This document shows positions 11,386 through 23,398 of a stretch of DNA of 64,000 nucleotides, in pieces. Positions within the stretch are counted from its first letter, which is position 1, and every line of letters starts with the position of its first letter. The stretch is from Agrostemma githago (Eukaryota; Streptophyta; Magnoliopsida; Caryophyllales; Caryophyllaceae): assembly GCA_958450325.1 (NCBI GenBank), contig OY288241.1, positions 37,252,778-37,316,777 on the forward strand. The letters run 5' to 3'. The translations under genes and the position numbers were made by a program. The notes beneath the pieces were generated by a model that was not told the DNA's origin, did not search any database, and was given only the letters and a program-made list of their open reading frames with translations.

Positions 11386-14300
11386 TTTACAAGATGGGTT
11401 TCTGGAATGTGAGGGGAATGAATGATATAAATAAACAAAAGAGTATTAGTTGTTTTGTCCAAAATAAAGAGGTGAGCTTATTTGGTCTTGTTGAGACTAA
11501 AATAAAAACCAATCAAATGCAAAGTGTTATTCAAAATGTGTGTGAAGGATGGAGTGTGGCTACTAATTGTCACCAACACCCTAGAGGTAGAATATGGCTT
11601 ATTTGGAAACCTGCACATTATGAAGTGTGGGTGTTGCAAACTACAACACAATGCATCCACGCCAAAGTCATTGATAAATCTGACAACTCCAGCTTTGCCT
11701 TGTCGATTGTGTATGCATTTAACAAGGGGGAGGATAGGAAGGAGTTATGGTCCCAATTAATTAATAATGTTGCTAACAATCAGGGACCATGGATCATGAT
11801 GGGAGACTTCAACACAGTTATTTCCCCTGAAGAAAGGTTGGGAGGGGAATCCAAACAAGAGGACATGGATGATTTCATCCATTGCCTAAATGGGTGTGAT
11901 ATGGTGGATTGGGGGAACGGGTGCTTACTATATGTGGAATAACAAGCAAGAACCCCATAAAAGGATATACAGTCGGTTAGACAGAGCATTAGTAAATCCG
12001 GAGTGGATCAATACTTATCCCGACTACCAATCCCATTTCTTCCCGGAAGGTATATTTGACCACTGCCCTTGTGTGATATCGAACTCCAATGTCACTAACA
12101 CAAAGAGAGCAGGATTTAAATTTTTTGATATGTGGACGGAGCATGAAGATTTTATACCACTAGTGGAAGATCATTGGAGAATGCAAATTGAAGGCACTAA
12201 AATGTTCAAACTGGTAAAAAAGCTAAAGGCCCTCAAACCTACTTTAAAGACTCTGAACAAAAATGCTTTTTCTGAAATTGAAAGCAGAGCTATGAAAGCT
12301 AGGAAGGAATTAGAGATGATTCAATTGCAACTACAAAATGACTATACTAATGTGCAGCTTATCGAGAAAGAAGGTATGTTGACCGAGAATTATAGACAGT
12401 TAGAGCGAGCTCGCTGTTCATATTTAAACCAAAAGGCAAAGACAAATTGGCTTCAAGATGGAGATGACAACACTGCCCATTTCCACAGAGTGATAAAGCA
12501 GCGTATTAATCAGAACGCGGTGCATCAGATCACGGGAATGGATGGGCAGCGGCACACTGATCAGTCGGGTGTACAGGAGGCATTTCTGGAATATTTCAAA
12601 AGTCTATTGGGGAGTACTGCTGTAACTGAAACTGTCCGTGATGAAGTCATTAGCAGAGGCAAACGATGTACAGTAGAGCATGCTGCAATCTTAGAGGCCC
12701 CTACAACAAACAAGGAAATAAGAGACATTGTATTCTCCATCCCAAACGATAAAGCACCGGGACCTGATGGATACACAAGCGGGTTCTACAAAAAATCGTG
12801 GAATATCATTGGGGATGAAGTGTGCGATGCGGTCAGGGATGCTATGTGCTCGGGTAAGATTTTAAATCAAATAAATACGACTACCCTCACACTGATCCCT
12901 AAATGTGAAAGACCCACGGAGGTGAAGCAATTCCGCCCGATAGCGTGCTGCAATGTGATTTACAAAATTATCTCCAAAGTTATCTGCAATAGACTGTCCA
13001 AAACTCTTCCTGACATAGTTCAAGACACACAAGGAGCTTTCATAAAGGGGAGATCTACTATCGATAATATACTGATTTGTCAAGATATTGCTCACCTTTA
13101 TGCCAGGAAAGGAGTATCTCCAAGATGTTTGATTAAAATTGACCTTCAAAAGGCATATGATTCAGTCGAATGGAAATTTGTGGAGGAACTACTGTTGAAA
13201 CTTAATTTTCCAGCCCACTTCTATCAATTGCTGATGAACTGTGTCTCGACACCAAAGATCTCCTTGAGCTTAAATGGAAGCATGTTTGGCTATTTCAGGG
13301 CACAGAGAGGGCTACGTCAAGGGGACCCGGTCTCACCATCGATCTTCACGTTATGTATGGAATATCTGAGCAGATTACTCTATTACGCAACTGAGAAATG
13401 GCTGTTCAGTTATCACCCTATGTGTAAGCACCTGAAACTGACCCATCTTATTTTTCTTGACGACCTTATTATGTTTAGCAAAGGTGACATACCATCAATT
13501 ATGTTACTCATGAGAGCTTTATCCTCGTTCTCCAAGGCATAGGGATTAAAGTTTAATGCTACAAAGACTGTAATCTATTTTAATGGTATGTCGAGAAGCA
13601 TCAGGGAAGATATCATTTCTGCCACAGGTTTTACCGAAGGAGAGCTGCCATTCACGTACTTGGGTATCCCTATTAAATCTAGGAAACTAACGAAACATGA
13701 ATGTTCGATTGTGGCCGAAAAAATGATCAAGAGAATAAGGAGTCTTGGCGCCAGGAAATTATCTTATGAAGGACGGATAGTTTTGATCAATTCAGTCCTT
13801 AATACTTTTCATAATTAATGGTCCAATATTTTTTTGTTCCCTAAAGGAATTATGAAGAGAATTGAAGCTATCTGTAGAAATTACCTATGGGAAGGAAACT
13901 CTGATTATAACCGGGTTCCATTGGTAGCATGGGAAAGGGTTACTAGACCAAAGAAGGAAGGGGGTCTCGGTATCAAAAAGGTTGAGATATGGAATATAGC
14001 GGTTGTAGGGAAACTGGAATTGGATCTATGAGAAAAGTGACAAGTTGTGGATCAAATGGATTAATCATAACTATCTAAAAGGGAACGATTGGCATGATTA
14101 CAAGCCCCCGACCGACGTTCCTTGGACCTGGAGATCGATATGTAGAGCAAAAGAAAAGCTAAAAGAAGGTTACAATGGCTCTAATGAGTGGAACATGGAT
14201 GCTAAAGGTTATACCATTGCAAACGGATATCGATGGCTGCGAGGTAGCGAACCTGAAGTCAGCTGGCATCGATTCATTTGGGATGACTGGTGTGTCCCAA

Positions 14301-14746
14301 AGCATGCTGTTATATCGTGGATTCTGATGAACAACGGGCTAAACACTAAGATGAAAATTGCAAAATTTGGCTGCTGCTCTGATACGCTTTGCTGTCTTTG
14401 CGCAGCGGATGACGAAACAGTCCACCACCTGATGCTGGATTGCGCATACAGCAGACAGATTCGAAGTGCCATTATCATTTGGCTTGGATTTGATCTCCCC
14501 CAGCACCCGGATTACACACTTATGAGTGGACCTAGAGGTCGAATCCAGGCATTAGTATTAACTGTTTATCATCATACAATATGGTTAAAGAGGAATGGAG
14601 CATGGGCAGAGGGACAAGTACAATACCCAACTAAAGTGACTGAACAAATTCAGGAAGATGTTCGAAAGAGATGCGGAATTCTAATTCAAAGAACTTACAA
14701 TACAAAAGAGGAGTTAAATGAGTTGAGTAGACTAATTGGAGCCTAA
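11382..14746 (+). pseudogene. LINE1 ORF2: endonuclease and reverse transcriptase, broken
   Basis: The product should be the enzyme for target-primed reverse transcription. The AP-type endonuclease is clear: GFWNVRGMN, the catalytic E in VETKI, MMGDFNTVISP, RLDRALVNPEW, FDHCPC. A one-base loss near 11912-11917 shifts the frame inside the endonuclease. The reverse transcriptase follows (KAPGPDGYTSGFYK, FRPIACCNVIYKI, FIKGRSTIDN, KIDLQKAYDSVEW, RGLRQGDPVSPSIFTLCMEY). Its active site reads FLDD where FADD is usual. Stops lie at 13540 (FSKA-stop-GLKFNATKT) and 13816 (FHN-stop-WSN), and another shift near 14030. The C-terminal zinc-binding domain (zf-RVT) is visible as CCLCAADDETVHHLMLDC. The start codon overlaps the ORF1 stop. 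Confidence 0.9.
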
Positions 14747-14872
14747 TACGGCTTAAGCTTGTTCTGTCAGATTATCTGTCTGTACATGTAATTCTTAGAC
14801 TGTACATCTGTTCATGAATGAATAAAAAGCTCACATTTACACACACACACACAAAAAAACATCAAAGTTGTA

Positions 14873-15992
14873 TTTTAGCATGTGAGATTTGTTTTAGTCT
14901 AATAAAACAAACGAAAAGAAAAGAAACTGCTACAAACACGACCAAACAAGTTAGTAACGGTTTGTAAATCGAATAAGGAATATGAATACTATAATATGCC
15001 TGGTTTTAAAAAAGGATTTTTTATGACGCGTGATGGACTAACGCGTGTTAAAAAAAATCAATGTCAAAATCTTAAAAAAAAAAACGATGTTTTGTCTAAA
15101 AAACGATGTTTGCAGAATAATAAAAAAAAACGAAATTATGCCGCGTTTTCCAACCGGCCGCGCGCCTCGCCCGGGACAGGCGCGACCCGCGCGGGTCAGG
15201 CGACTCGCCCGGGATGCCGGCGGGTCGCGTGACGGGCTGTTTCGAAATCGTTTTTTTAGAAAATCGATGGTTTTATTAGATCGCGTACAAATATGGCATA
15301 ATTTGTACTCGACTTAATATTTTCGATATTCGTCGAATTCAATATTCGATTATGAAATCGATATCAAATACTCGGAATGATTTTTAGAAAAGATAAAAAA
15401 AAAGTTTTGAAAATCGTTTTGTAAAATTAAACTAAAAAAACGATGTTTGATTCTCTCCGCGTTTAAAAGTCGTCGTATTTTGTCTTACGAAATCATATAA
15501 CGATTTTTTAGCATCAACGAGATTAATGTAGTTCTTTTTTCAGTACTATATTTGATTAGAGAATTGGTATCGTATTTTTAAGAACGTTTCGTTGTATATG
15601 AAAATATTTTTGTATTATCGATATTAAAAAAGACGCGACGACGACGACCCATAAAAAAATGACCGACGACGACAAAACAGAAAATGAAACGAGAGAAAGG
15701 AAGGGAGAGAAAGAGAAGTCGGGTTTGATTTTACACCCTCAACCTACATGCTTTGTTTACTCGGAACGGGGCTCGTCGGAACGTGGTTTGGACACAGGAG
15801 CGTCGAGGTAACGTAGGAGAGTTATGGTGGTTTGATTTGGACGGGTGAAGTGGCGGGTGAGGTGGCCGGTTTCTTCGGGCGTGATCTCGGGTTTTTGTAT
15901 AAGCGTGTATGAGTTGTGTGTATATGATTTTAATGTATGGTATGTGTAATTGTGAATGTCGTATCCTCTGTTTATGTTGATGCTAAAGGGTC
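14873..15992. other. Non-coding LTR body with a GC-rich island (about 15135-15235)
   Basis: This part of the element B LTR holds no gene. An island of CCGG/CGCG/CCCGGG words stands out from the AT-rich background. The matching part of the second LTR copy (about 62805-62995) lacks it and instead has several CTCGATCGAG palindromes. Short open frames here are by-products of the GC-rich bases. Confidence 0.5.
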
Positions 15993-16001
15993 CTATTTAT
16001 A
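15993..16001 (-). promoter_or_regulatory. TATA box of the element B LTR
   Basis: On the - strand this reads TATAAATAG, followed by GACCC. It lies about 590 bp inside the LTR from its 5' edge at 16591. The same box is kept in the second LTR copy at 63803-63795, in a similar context. Position, orientation and conservation suit the U3 promoter of the retrotransposon. Confidence 0.6.
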
Positions 16002-16591
16002 GGAGAGAAAGGCTAGGAGAAGTATTCTTGCTTAGATGACAAGAAATACCGGTTTGGATAGGAATGTAAGAAGTTGAAAGGAACGAGAATTCCATTTCTT
16101 GGTGAGGAAGAAACGTATCTCGGCTGGAATGAGGGCTGCTCGGCCGAGTATTTGATGCTCGGTCGAGTGTTTGATCGGGTGTTCGGATAGAATTCCTACT
16201 TGAGATCGAATTCTATTCTTAACGGAATTGTTTAATACTTGTCGTAGCTGATTTTTTGTAGCATTTGAGTCTAGGCCGGACTCGTGAAGGAACACGGCTG
16301 GTCCATGTGTTTCGAAAATATCTTTGACCGGGTTTTGACTTGGTCGCTAAAAGACGATTTTGCCCCTAGTGTCGGATTCGACCCAAATTAGTCTTATTTG
16401 ACTCGAAATGACCCACTGGGCCTGATTTTGAGGTTGGTTTTGTGAAATTTGTACTCCATAAAAAGCCCAAGCTAAATGCCAATGATTTCGAGCCCATATT
16501 CGAGTATTTAAAGCACGTTCGCGTCCGATCTTCATCGGGTGTTTGTCGGAAACTACTATAGACACCTAATGGCCAAATGTGGGTGTCTACA

Positions 16592-17158
16592 GAGCCCCCA
16601 CTCTGACTGAGGCTTGGACAGGGCGAAAGTCAGAGTAACTACCAAGTCAGATTAAGACCTGGCAGACTTTCGATCGGGTCGTTTATAGTCCAATAGACTC
16701 GCGTGAAAGCGGCTCGCCAGCCATAAGTTGGAAATCATACCTGAGCTGATGATGATAACTCCGTGGGAAATTTGGACTTGTCGCGTAAGTCCCGGGTGCA
16801 CCTATATATGGGCCCATCCCGTGAAAATGCCGCTAGGGAGCTAACCGTACGGTCCTGCTTGAATCGTCCTGTACATGATTTATTCAACATTTTTAGGAGA
16901 AATGACTCGCGCTGGGGAATAGAAATTTTGAGAAAGGTTTTGAATTTTTGAAGAAACTTTTCGATTTTGAAATGGAATAGGGATGCTCGGGGTGACTTAG
17001 CTAGATCCTAGGATAAGGCCTGTATGCTAAATCCTCTGGGATTAGGAATCCTAAAGTAGGGAGGAAAGTCTGGGTTTTAATGCTATAAATACCATTTTCC
17101 TGCTTTTAATTTCCTCACAATTCTCACAATTCCCCTCCTTCTTAAAGAAAAACAAGCC
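16592..17158 (-). other. Polypurine tract and 3' untranslated region of element B
   Basis: On the - strand AGAGTGGGGGCTC (16604-16592) directly precedes the LTR start TGTAGACACC; this is the polypurine primer for plus-strand DNA synthesis. The remaining bases up to the extra ORF at 17159 have no other gene and would serve as the upstream region of that + strand ORF. Confidence 0.65.
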
Positions 17159-18914
17159 TTGAGAAATTTATTCTTTCTTTTTAGAAATCCAATTATGGGA
17201 ATCGATCGACTAATTGGAATGTTGCAGGATTGGTCCCGATTTTTCAGAGATGCGGATAAAGTCATTCTGAATCAGAATGGTATAACCCAATTATTCACAA
17301 TCCGTCAAATGCAAGTGGACCGTCATTTCTTGGATGCTTGCTTGTCCTATTGGGACGATACTTATCACGTCTTTAGCTTCCCTCGATGCGAAATTTGTCC
17401 TATTCCTGAGAAGATTGCTGCCATAGGAGGATGGAATCCCATACTTCGCCCTGCTGTCCCGTTTTCAGTTCATGATCCAAGGAGAAAATTACGGGAATTT
17501 TTAGGGCTTTCTCATATGGAGGTATCTCGTATGCTGGAGGGAGATACCGTTTCTTTGATCGATTTGGTTGAAAAATTTATGAACCCACACGATGTCCGGG
17601 TCAGGTCGGTTCATAACCGTTGGGCCTTTGCTTTTTGCATGCTCCATGTTTATGCCTTCGAAGGTCATATGGATTTATTATCTTGCATGGGTCATGTCCG
17701 ACTTTTCACCGTGGTTGACCTGATGGAAACGGAGCACAGCCCGGCTTCGCTGATCACAGGAGAGATTATCCAAGGTTAGGATAATCGTAAAAGGGATTCG
17801 TCGACCCGGCTGACTGGGAGTACCCGTCTTTTACAGGTATATAGATTTTTCGATTTTTTACAATTTTCCGGCTTTTCAATTTTTCCGGTTTTCTCGATTT
17901 TTCGCGGTCTTCACGGTTTTCTCAGTTTTTTTGATTTTCTTGCATTTTTTTTTGCGCGGTTTTTTTCGACTTTTCCGATTTTTCGCGATTTTAACTTTTT
18001 TCGTGAATTTTCAGCTTTGGCTATTTGAGAGGTTGTCGATCGTGGATCCTCCGCTTGACGTGACCCGATATCGCCCGAACCAAGTGATGACGAGGAGAAG
18101 GACCGTTGACTTTTCTCGCCTTAATACTCAAAAATACTGGGACGAAGTGTTGTCTTTTCACGGAGGCCCATTGATCCGGTGCACCGTACCATGGTGGCCT
18201 ATTTATGTTCGGACCGGTTTAGAGTCTCGAGATAGGGCTCGATATCAGGTGATCCTATCTTTTAGACAAACAATTCACCTTTTCCCCGATCGCATACCTA
18301 GGCAATATGGTCGGGCCCAAAGAATTCCGGAAATCGAGGCGGTCGTGAGTGAATCTACTCAGCTGACGGACGTAACGTGTGACACTTGGATGCAAAGGTG
18401 GTATACCCGAGCCACTTGGTCCGTTCCCAAGACTCTTCATTCAATCTGGGTATCCGATTCTTATGTAAGATGGACCAAGGTGGATTCTGCTAAAGCCCGA
18501 GCTGCCCTGAATACTGATGAGGCTTTCGACCTGTTGCGTCGAGAACAAGCTAAAGATAACCGGGGTTTCTTTGCTGATGGTGATACTCCGGCAAGTCAGA
18601 AAGGAAGATCTATGACTCAAGCTGAAGGGTCCAGTACTAAGGGTGCACGGGGGAAAGTGAACCCCCAGACAGACCTGGAAAGGAGACTTGGTCCAAGATT
18701 GTCGGTTAAGGACCAACTTGGTCCTCGAGACAGACTACCAGAGCCCGTCCGGGCTCGACTTGGACCAGTGACCGTGGCAGAAGACCCGCAGTCGAAGAAA
18801 CGGGTTCGGGCAAAGGAAGTTCCGCTTGTGATTAGGGAACGTTCGCCCCCGCCCCGTCGGCCTCGGGCTCCGCGCGACCCAAAAGATAAGGGGAAAGGAA
18901 AAATGCACGAGTAG
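17159..18914 (+). CDS. Antisense extra ORF (aORF, DUF7745-like) of Tat element B, two exons
   Basis: Exon 1 (17159 to about 17775) codes for a globular part with FLDACLSYWDDTYHVFSFPR, CPIPEKIAAIGGW, an HDPRRKLREFLGLSH helix and a VHNRWAFAFCMLHVYAFEGH segment. A T-rich intron (about 17775-18014, ending TTTTCAG) separates it from exon 2, which starts LWLFERLSIVDPPLDVTRY, continues with GGPLIRCTVPWWPIY and a WYTRATW segment, and ends in a basic, proline-rich tail (RERSPPPRRPRAPRDPKDKG). The visible donor GTTAGG does not join the two frames exactly, so the splice or the copy may be damaged. The pattern fits DUF7745, found in extra antisense ORFs of Tat-lineage elements. It faces pol head-on: pol ends at 19222 on the other strand. 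Function unknown; the basic tail hints at nucleic-acid or nuclear binding (inference). An alternative start is the ATG at 17195. Confidence 0.55.
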
Positions 18915-19221
18915 TCTCCTAATTTTATTATTTAAGTACTACTACTATTTTTGTGGTGTGATTTTTGTTTTTGTTTGTTTTTGTGTGATGTTTTTTTTTT
19001 GAAATTCCCGAATTTATCGGTTTTTTATAATAAAAGACATATTAGTGAATACCGCTCCCGTCTTTTCGTTATTTCAGCGGTTGTACCCTTTTGAGGGGTT
19101 GCCTACGTTTCCATAATTAATGGAATCAAACCTTCCGTAGTTCAGAATTATTTCTGCAATTTTCGAAATACATCAAGATTATTAATTCGAGATGTGCGAG
19201 GGTAGGATAAGTAATCCTACC

Positions 19222-22200
19222 TTATTGACTTGCTTCAAAATTTTGAAAACTTATAAAAAGACAATTTTTTATAAATTTTGCAAATGACATTGAGGTAGGG
19301 TTTAAGCAAGGGTAGTAACGCTTCAACTGGTCCAAGTTGGTTGGGTTGACGAACTCGTTCCCGTCCAAGTCCGTCAGCATTACTGCTCCTCCCGAAAGGA
19401 TTTTCTTTACTAAATATGGCGCAGCCCAGTTAGGTTTGAATTTTCCCCTTGGGTCAACTAGTATTAAAGCCCGAACGGATTTTAGGACTAGATCCCCTTC
19501 TTTGATATTTCTAGGCCTAACCCTTTTGTTGAAAGCCCGTTGTATCCTATTTTGGTATATCTGAATATTGTTGAGGGCCCGAGATCGCCGTTCGTCCAAG
19601 AGAACTAGCGAGTCATATCGGGCTCGGACCCAATCTGCTTCAGGTACCTGACTCTCGAGTAAAATCCTGAGGGATGGCACTTCTAGCTCAACTAGCTGGA
19701 CCGCTTCCATTCCATACGTCAGATAATATGGAGTTGCTCCGGTTGCAGTGCAAATTGATATCCGATACCACCATAAGGCGAAAGGTATCTTGTCCGGCCA
19801 GTCCCGGTAATTCTCAGCCATCTTTTTAAGTACGGTGACAATTGTTTTATTAGCTGCCTCTACCACTCCATTTGTTTGGGAACGGTAAGGCGAAGATGTA
19901 TGCCTTCGAATCTTATATTTTTCTAGCAGAGTAGCGGTTTCAGCTTCAAAATGGGTCCCGTGATCACTGATGAACTCGTGCGGGATCCCGTATCGGCATA
20001 TGATCTTGTTTTGGATGAATTTGGCAACATGCATGGCATTCAAGATCCGGTATGACTCGGCTTCGACCCATTTGGTGAAATAGTCAATAGCCACTAAAAT
20101 GAAACAGTGTCCCCCTGTTCCGGAAGGGTTCACCTTCCCAATTATATCTATTCCCCATGTCGAGAATGGCCATGGTGATGTCATGGTATATAATAGGGAT
20201 GACGGCATATGCTGTACATTAGCAAAGATCTGACAATTATGGCAGTGTTTGACGTATGATTGACAGTCCGTTTCCATGGTGTTCCAATAATACCCGAGTC
20301 TCGTGATTTTTCGGGCTAGCATATGGGCGTTCATATGCGGATCATTTTCACCATCGTGTACCTCGGCCATGACCTTTTCGGCTTGCGTTTTGTCGATGCA
20401 TAGGAGTAAAGCCCCCTGTGCCGTCTTCTTATATAACTGTCCATCGTCCGTGCAGATGAACTGGGTGGACCACCTTCGTAGGGCTTTCTTGGTCCGGTTT
20501 TCAGCTCCTGAAGTATATTCACCCAATGTTAAGTAGGTCAGAATAGCCTGATACCAAGGTTCTGGATCAGTTATTTCGATATCCTGAATAGTGTGGATAC
20601 ATGCCGGCTCGGATCGCCTTTCGACGCAAATGGGCATGCTGTTTAGATGCGCTGGGATATTCAGTAAAGATGCTAATTTTGAAAGAGCATCTGCAAACTG
20701 GTTTTCTTCCCGAGGTAGATAAATGCATTCCACCTTTTGGAACTGTTTTTCGAGAACCCTTACTCGTGCTTGGTAAGCCACGAGATTTGCGGTCCGAGTC
20801 TTCCATTTTTGTAGGGCTCGATTAATGACTAAAGACGAGTCACCATGGACCCGGAGATTTGTTACTCCTAAATCAAAGGCGGCTTGCAGGCCGTGAATGC
20901 ATGCTTCATATTTGACTGCGTTGTTAGTCACGTCGAAATCTAGCTTGATGGATAACGGGGTGTGTTCCCCTTGTGGCGAGATTAGCAAAATACCGACCCC
21001 AAATCCTCAGAAGTTGGACGCTCCATCAAAATATAAATCCCATGTTTCGGTGTCAGTATGGAATATATCTTCATCTGGGAAGGCCCAAGTATCGGTGTGT
21101 CCTTCCTCGTATATTGGGCTATCGGCTAAAAACTCTGCTACTACTCGGCCTTTGATTGCCTTTAATGGTACCAACTTGAGGTCAAACTCTGCTAGCATCA
21201 AAGTCCATCTGGATATCTGGCCGTTAAGGATGGGCTTTTCGAATAAGTACTTGATAGAATCCATTTTGGATAACACATGTACCTCGTGATTGAGCATATA
21301 GTGTCGGAGCTTTTTAGTGGTCCAAACTAAAGCTAAGCACGTCTTTTCGAGCCAAACTTGCACTCATACTCTAGAAACTTTTTGCTGATGTAGTAGATAG
21401 CCCGTTCTTCAGAATTGACTGTTTGGGCCAGTATAGCCCCCATGGCTGTCTCGGTCGTTGTTAGGTATAACGACAAAGGTAGGCTGGGCTGAGGCGGCAT
21501 TAATACTGGCGGTGCAGACAGAATCTCTTTGATTTTATCAAAAGCTGCTTGACATTTGTCGTCCCACAGTACCCGTTCAACTATCTTCAGTTTCTTGAAA
21601 ATGGGCTCACATACCATGGTTAGCTTTGAAATGAACCGGCTAATATATTCGACTTTCTTGAGAAACCCCCTTATCTCTTTTTCGGTCTTGGGTGGCTGCA
21701 TCTCGGTAATGGCTTTGATTTTGGCTGGGTCAACCTCGATGCCGCGTTGGCTGACGATATGGCCCAGTAATTTGCCCGATGTTACCCCGAAACTGCATTT
21801 TTGAGGGTTTAGCCTCATGTTGTACTTGCGTATCCGGGTGAAAAACTTTCTGAGGGCCAAGATATGCCCGTTTCGGTCTTTGGACTTATAGATCATGTCG
21901 TCCACGTAGACCTCCACTTCTTTGTGCATCATATCATGTAATAAAGTGGTGGCGGTCCGTTGATAAGTGGCACCGGCATTGATAAGCCCAAATGGCATCA
22001 CGGTATAGCAGTAAGTACCCCAAGGTGTAATGAAGGTGGTCTTACTCATGTCTTCTTCTGCCATTTTGATTTGATTGTATCCAGCATACCCGTCCATGAA
22101 TGATAGAAGGGCATGATCGGCCGTGTTATCCACCAGTATGTCGATGTGTGGTAACGGGAAATCGTCTTTTGGGCTGGCCTTATTAAGGTCCCGGAAGTCT

Positions 22201-22310
22201 ACACATACTCGTACTTTACCGTCCTTCTTGGGTACTGGCACGATGTTTGCAACCCAGTTTGGATATTCAGACACTTGGATAATTTTAATGCCACATGCTA
22301 AATTTGCTAT
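19222..22310 (-). pseudogene. pol of Tat element B: reverse transcriptase, RNase H, integrase; 5'-truncated
   Basis: Reading the - strand: reverse transcriptase (22310-21333) with VSEYPNWVANIVPVPKKDGK, the VDFRDLNKASPKD block, and the active site EVYVDDMIYKSK; the first RNase H (to about 21007); the second RNase H with VHGDSSLVIN and REENQFADALSK; then integrase with zinc-binding region, D in TWGIDIIGKV, D in FISDHGTHF, E in NGVVEAANK, and the tail NPTNLDQLKRYYP. It is broken by a frameshift near 21350 and by TGA at about 21004 (DGASNF-stop-GFG, most simply CGA to TGA). gag, protease and the N-terminal end of the reverse transcriptase are missing beyond 22310. From 20988 to 19222 the frame is open for 588 codons. 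It lies on the same strand as its LTR (9557-16591) and opposite to the extra ORF. Confidence 0.9.
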
Positions 22311-23398
22311 AACTAACCAAAAGAAAAACTGCTAAATGGAATTCAGAAAAATTTTAAGCGCAACAAATTGAAAAAGTTAAAATTTTGGGAAGAGTTTTAT
22401 GAAAATTCAAAAAAAAAAAAGACTCCCTCACAAAAATTAAGACCTAATTAACCCACTAAAACCTAATCAACCCCACGTTCGTTATCTCTCCTAAATCCCC
22501 AATTGAAAGAAATTGAAACCCCAGGAATGGAAGACGACGACATCCCTAAAATTGAAGAAGACGACGTCAATCAAGTGTTGATTACAACTCGTTCGTCAGC
22601 CCTAATTCTACAACGGACTTTGCAATTCTACTTCCAGTTTATTACAACTCGCTCGTCAATCAGGTGTTGTTTCGATCTATTGCATAAGTTTTTCAATTTT
22701 AAGTATCCAATTGTCTATGATTGTAATTTCTGATAATTATTGTTTGCTGTTTCGACTATTGACAATTTTAATTATTTTCTGATAATTTTAAGTATCCAAT
22801 TGTTGTTTCGATCTATGATTTTAAGTATCCAATTGTCTATGATTAGAATTTGATACCATTATCATGCTTCTGATAATTTCTGATAATATGCGATTTTCTT
22901 AGTAATTGAATTTGATACCATTATTTTTTACTTGGTCGCTATATCTGGAAGTTTTATTTTGTTTATTTTCGTTCTAATGACCATTTTTGTATTTGGTTAT
23001 ATCGTTTTAATCTGTTTTTTTTCTTTCTGATTTTTGTTATCTGTTACCTACTTTCCGATTTCCAATTTTCGTTTTAATCTATTGAACGCTTGACTATTTC
23101 AAATTTGCATCTTGAAATCAATGTTTAACCACATTACAACTATGAAAAAAGTTTCTTGTTTAGTTATTTGTTAACATGTTCAGGACAAGTGTTTTATTTA
23201 TTTGTTAAGATGCATTTCAAGTGCGTTACTTTGGTTTGGCAATATCATTTAGTGTCCAACTATTGTGTCCCTTTTGGGTTTTCGACTTGTCACAGGGTAT
23301 TCTAGGAAGGCTGGAAGGATACGTGACCTTAATTTGGTGTACCTGTATTTTTGTAATATTTTGCTATGTTTTAATTTGACTTGCATTTGCACCTGTAG
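22311..23398. other. No recognised gene; AT-rich with short direct repeats
   Basis: A 76-codon + strand frame (22503-22733, MKEIETPGMEDDDIPKIEED...) is acidic at its start but matches nothing I know. Between 22698 and 22840 the phrase TTTTAAGTATCCAATTGT occurs three times, and ATTACAACTCG followed by TTCGTCA or CTCGTCA twice. This is the flank between the broken end of element B and the first recognisable exon of the PheRS pseudogene. Confidence 0.35.

Larger units (their letters stand above)
10082..14861 (+). mobile_element. LINE1: full-length L1-type LINE inserted in the element B LTR
   Basis: A non-LTR retrotransposon of about 4.78 kb with a short 5' leader (80 bp), ORF1, ORF2 and a 3' end of AATAAA-like signal, (AC)n and a short A run. 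The 11-bp sequence TCAAAGTTGTA stands before it (10071-10081) and after it (14862-14872). The uninterrupted version of the site is seen at 62614-62624 in the second LTR copy, so both borders are exact. The insertion looks complete at its 5' end. ORF2 is broken in several places, so it can no longer move by itself. Confidence 0.92.
9557..16591 (-). mobile_element. 3' LTR of Tat element B, split by LINE1 (about 2244 bp without it)
   Basis: Read on the - strand, the LTR starts TGTAGACACC at 16591, right after a polypurine tract (AGAGTGGGGGCTC), and ends GTCCACA at 9557, so its termini form the inverted pair TGTAGAC/GTCCACA. It is interrupted by a LINE at 10082-14861 with the target sequence repeated on both sides. 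A second LTR of this family starts at 62100; its first 525 bases correspond base for base in length to 9557-10081. A TATA box lies on the - strand at 16001-15993. The pol gene (22.3-19.2 kb) and this LTR have the same orientation. I found no 5' LTR for this element: its gag end is truncated near 22.3 kb. Confidence 0.8.

Noticed and set aside
10566..11462. - strand frames of 109 and 185 codons
   Set aside because: Shadows of LINE1 ORF1, which has DUF4283 and a zinc knuckle on the + strand.
15045..15317. 90-codon + strand frame rich in R, P, G and A
   Set aside because: Produced by the GC-rich island inside an LTR; not kept in the other LTR copy.
22503..22733. 76-codon acidic frame as first exon of the PheRS pseudogene
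   Set aside because: Does not resemble the N-terminal part of PheRS beta; only an uncertain short frame.
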